NCBI GenBank assembly: GCA_026785925.1
Contig: JAJAZE010000601.1
Location: forward strand, 1 to 35,356
Length of the DNA stretch: 35,356 nucleotides
Origin: Pyrinomonadaceae bacterium
GTDB taxonomy: Bacteria; Acidobacteriota; Blastocatellia; Pyrinomonadales; Pyrinomonadaceae
Reading direction: 5' to 3'
Shown here: piece after piece, positions 33,264 to 35,356 of the stretch
Position numbering within the stretch: position 1 is the first letter of the stretch
Layout: each line of letters begins with the position of its first letter
Notes under the pieces: generated by a model
Told to the model about the DNA's origin: nothing
The model's input: only the letters and a program-made list of their open reading frames with translations
Database searches by the model: none
Position numbers and translations under genes: made by a program

Positions 33264-34142
33264 TTACTTCCGCCGTTCTAAAATAAAACCGGCTAGCTCG
33301 CGCAAAAGATTCGTTTCTTTTTCGATATTTTTCAGTTCCCCGCAAGCCCGCGCGTGAGCGGCTTCGGCGAGTTTTCGCGCTTCATCCAAACCGTAGAGCG
33401 AAACATACGTCGCTTTTTCCGCCTTCGCGTCTTTGCCCGCCGTTTTGCCCAAAACTTCCGTCGTTTGCGTCACGTCCAACAAATCATCGGTGATTTGAAA
33501 CAGCAAACCGAGACTTTCCGCGTAATTCGTCACGGCATTCAATTCAGCTTCGTTCGCTCCGGCGATGATTGCGCCCGAACGCGCCGCGCCGCAGATCATC
33601 GCGCCGGTTTTATTCCGGTGAATCGTTTCTAATTCTTCGATGCGAATTGATTTGCCTTCGGCTTCCAAGTCCATCTGCTGACCGTCAACCATTTTCGCGG
33701 CTGATTTCGCTAATTCGGCGATCAACTTGACGCGAACTTCGGCGGAAAGATTCGCATCTTCGGCGAGCGTTTGAAACGCCAGCGTCTGCAAGACATCGCC
33801 CGCCAGAATCGCCGTCGCTTCGCCGAATTTTTTATGACAAGTGGCACGTCCGCGCCGCCAATCGTCGTCGTCCATCGCGGGCAAATCGTCGTGAATCAGC
33901 GAATAAGTGTGAATCATTTCCATCGCCGCCGCCGTTTTCAGCAAACTTTTACGGCTCGCGCCGAACATTTCGCCGACCGCCAAACAGAGCGCGGGACGAA
34001 AGCGTTTGCCGCCCGCCAGCACACTCCAGCGCATCGCGGCGGGCAGACGGTTTGGCTCGCTTTCCGCTGACGGAATAATTTTGTCGAGTTCTGCGTCAAC
34101 CGCCTTGACACATTCGGCGAAGAAAATTTCCAATCCGTTCAT
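33264..34142 (-). CDS. ispA: Short-chain polyprenyl diphosphate synthase (IspA-like, farnesyl/geranylgeranyl)
   Basis: This 292-residue all-helical prenyltransferase has the first aspartate-rich motif [20 protein letters not shown] (residues about 84-103) and the second QITDDLLD near residue 222. GGKRFRP (about 44-50) binds the diphosphate, and [15 protein letters not shown] is typical of IspA enzymes. It condenses isopentenyl diphosphate with allylic substrates to make farnesyl (or geranylgeranyl) diphosphate for undecaprenyl, quinone and other lipids; chain length cannot be fixed by eye. The gene lies immediately upstream of xrtA-epsI on the same strand and may lead the EPS transcript. It is divergent from the symporter gene, with 168 bp between the starts. 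Confidence 0.9.
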   Translation of the reverse strand: MNGLEIFFAECVKAVDAELDKIIPSAESEPNRLPAAMRWSVLAGGKRFRPALCLAVGEMFGASRKSLLKTAAAMEMIHTYSLIHDDLPAMDDDDWRRGRATCHKKFGEATAILAGDVLQTLAFQTLAEDANLSAEVRVKLIAELAKSAAKMVDGQQMDLEAEGKSIRIEELETIHRNKTGAMICGAARSGAIIAGANEAELNAVTNYAESLGLLFQITDDLLDVTQTTEVLGKTAGKDAKAEKATYVSLYGLDEARKLAEAAHARACGELKNIEKETNLLRELAGFILERRK

Positions 34143-34310
34143 TGCAAGAAGAATATCGTGCGCCGCCGCCGCCGCGCAATGCGTTTCGGCGCGAATCCGC
34201 GAAACGATGCCAATCTATTTTGCGAAAAACAAAAATTGAAGTTTAATAGAGTTCGTTAAAAACAAAGCAAAAGTTTTATCCAATCCAAACCAAAAAGGTC
34301 AACCCGAAAT

Positions 34311-35356
34311 ATGAGCGACGAGAACAAAAAACTTTCCGAAGATAATTTTGAACAGGAATTACGCACCGATTTAGACGATGACACGCCCGACGCGCCGAAA
34401 GGAATGGCTCTGCACACGAAGATTTTAATCGGTTTGCTCGTCGGCGTTATCGGCGGCATCGCGGTCAATCAAACGGTCGGCGGCGAGAACGCGAATTGGT
34501 TTATCAGAAATTTCACCGAACCAATCGGGCAATTATTCTTGAATCTGCTGTTGATGATTGTCGTGCCGCTCGTCTTTTCTTCATTGGTCGTCGGCGTGGC
34601 GGGCATCGGAGACATCCGCAAACTTGGGCGCATCGGACTAAAATCCTTTGCTTATTGTCTGATTATTTCGGCGATTTCCGTCGTCATCGGTTTGGGATTA
34701 GCGAACACGATTCAGCCCGGCAAACGAATTGATCCGGCAACCGCCGAGCGAATGAAAGCGCAGTTCGGCGGCGATGCGACGAAGCGCGTCGAAGACCAGA
34801 AAAAAACCGAAGCCGTCGCCGCGCAGGATTCGGCTTTGATGCAGGTCGTTAAAACCATCGTTCCGAAAAACGTCTTCAACGCGATTGCGTCGGAAAATCC
34901 GAATATGCTGCATCTGATGTTTTTCGCCCTGATCGTCGGCGTGGCGATTACCTTGCTGCCCGCGCCGGTTTCTGCGCCGTTCGTGCGCGGAATGGACGCG
35001 CTGTTTCAAATCACGACCAAGATAATTGACATCGTAATGAAGTTTGCGCCGTATGCCGTCGCCTGTCTGATTTTTACGAATATGGCGCGGTTCGGCATTG
35101 ATCTGCTCGGCGCGTTAGGCTGGTTTGTAGCAACCGTTTTAATCGGTTTAAGTATCCATATGTTCGGCGTTTATTCGCTGTCGGTTTGGTTTTTATCAAA
35201 AATCAATCCGCTCGAATTTTTCCGCCGCGTCCGCACGGTGATCGTGACGGCATTTTCAACCTCTTCATCGAACGCAACTTTGCCGACCGCGCTTCGCGTC
35301 TCGGAAGAAAATCTGGGTGTTCCGAAACACATCAACAGTTTCGTTTTAACCGTCGG
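34311..35356 (+). CDS. Dicarboxylate/amino acid:cation symporter (DAACS family), truncated at the window edge
   Basis: The ATG at 34311 opens 348 codons with no stop before the right edge. After an unusual acidic N-terminal tail (MSDENKKLSEDNFEQELRTD, about 35 residues) come GltP/DctA-type helices: LIGLLVGVIGGIAV, LFLNLLLMIVVPLVFSSLVVGVAGIGD and KIIDIVMKFAPYAVACLIF. TAFSTSSSNATLPTALR near residue 310 is the serine-rich re-entrant loop (HP1) of the family. The visible part stops before the transmembrane 7 NMDGT motif and HP2, so substrate choice (glutamate/aspartate versus C4-dicarboxylates) cannot be judged. The insertion between helices 3 and 4 (about 135-195) is long and charged. It is divergent from ispA. 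Confidence 0.9.
   Translation, partial: MSDENKKLSEDNFEQELRTDLDDDTPDAPKGMALHTKILIGLLVGVIGGIAVNQTVGGENANWFIRNFTEPIGQLFLNLLLMIVVPLVFSSLVVGVAGIGDIRKLGRIGLKSFAYCLIISAISVVIGLGLANTIQPGKRIDPATAERMKAQFGGDATKRVEDQKKTEAVAAQDSALMQVVKTIVPKNVFNAIASENPNMLHLMFFALIVGVAITLLPAPVSAPFVRGMDALFQITTKIIDIVMKFAPYAVACLIFTNMARFGIDLLGALGWFVATVLIGLSIHMFGVYSLSVWFLSKINPLEFFRRVRTVIVTAFSTSSSNATLPTALRVSEENLGVPKHINSFVLTV

Noticed and set aside
33154-33345. 64-codon N-terminal extension of the exosortase-EpsI gene
   Set aside because: It overlaps ispA and a non-conserved gap; the exosortase family starts near [10 protein letters not shown] (33153).

Overview
Coding here is dense and lies almost entirely on the minus strand. Apart from two plus-strand blocks (mglB-mglA at 16.9-18.0 kb and a transporter cut off by the right edge), every gene reads right to left. 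Base composition looks mid-GC, with AT-richer patches at about 1.6-2.6, 6.65-7.9 and 12.3-13.8 kb. The gene content (MglA/MglB polarity pair, exosortase A/PEP-CTERM-type exopolysaccharide locus, fasciclin lipoprotein, VWA protein, degenerate 7-nt intergenic repeats) suggests a diderm environmental bacterium. Acidobacteriota (Blastocatellia/Pyrinomonadaceae-like) is my best guess; this is inference, not a marker-gene placement.

Layout. 0-2.6 kb: a truncated Lys/Ala-rich protein, rsmG, a ParD-like antitoxin with a shortened ParE-like toxin, and a TonB-C-terminal membrane protein. 2.7-7.8 kb: ettA (ABC-F), a gene-free 0.4 kb gap, glmS preceded by a VWA secreted protein and two tiny overlapping hypothetical genes. 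7.9-13.8 kb: a tight six-gene surface-glycan operon (GT-C-like membrane glycosyltransferase, WecE-type sugar aminotransferase, GT2, methyltransferase, WbqC-like, LPG-synthase-like membrane protein). 13.9-16.5 kb: glmU and yvcK/glmR. 16.9-18.0 kb: mglB-mglA, closed by a strong bidirectional terminator. 18.1-20.3 kb: fasciclin lipoprotein and a GT87/DUF2029 gene broken by two homopolymer frameshifts. 20.3-20.85 kb: a palindromic MITE-like element and tRNA-Asp/tRNA-Val. 21.0-34.1 kb: an exosortase-A-type EPS locus in transcription order ispA-like, xrtA-epsI fusion, prsT, a tiny PEP-CTERM-like protein, a Wzz/GNVR chain-length protein, an XrtA-type ATPase, a CpsD-type tyrosine kinase, an EpsB-type sugar-phosphate transferase, a Wza-type export protein and a Ycf48-like repeat protein. 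34.3 kb to the end: a dicarboxylate/amino-acid:cation symporter, truncated by the window.

How it fits together. GlmS and GlmU make UDP-GlcNAc, and YvcK-family proteins bind UDP-GlcNAc and in Bacillus modulate GlmS, so this stretch holds much of the amino-sugar precursor supply. Two glycan loci could draw on such precursors: the WecE/WbqC operon (a 4-amino-sugar-containing surface glycan, inferred) and the XrtA EPS locus (priming transferase, Wzz/kinase length control, Wza export, exosortase sorting, PrsT lipoprotein). The polyprenyl synthase heading the EPS block could feed lipid-carrier synthesis.

Most unusual features: (i) degenerate heptanucleotide repeats, mostly inverted into hairpins, at seven sites, one of them read through in frame as the linker of the exosortase-EpsI fusion; (ii) a prsT leader with mutually exclusive hairpins and the same octamer in two loops; (iii) a 64-residue protein that is almost only a PEP-CTERM-like tail, encoded in the EPS operon.
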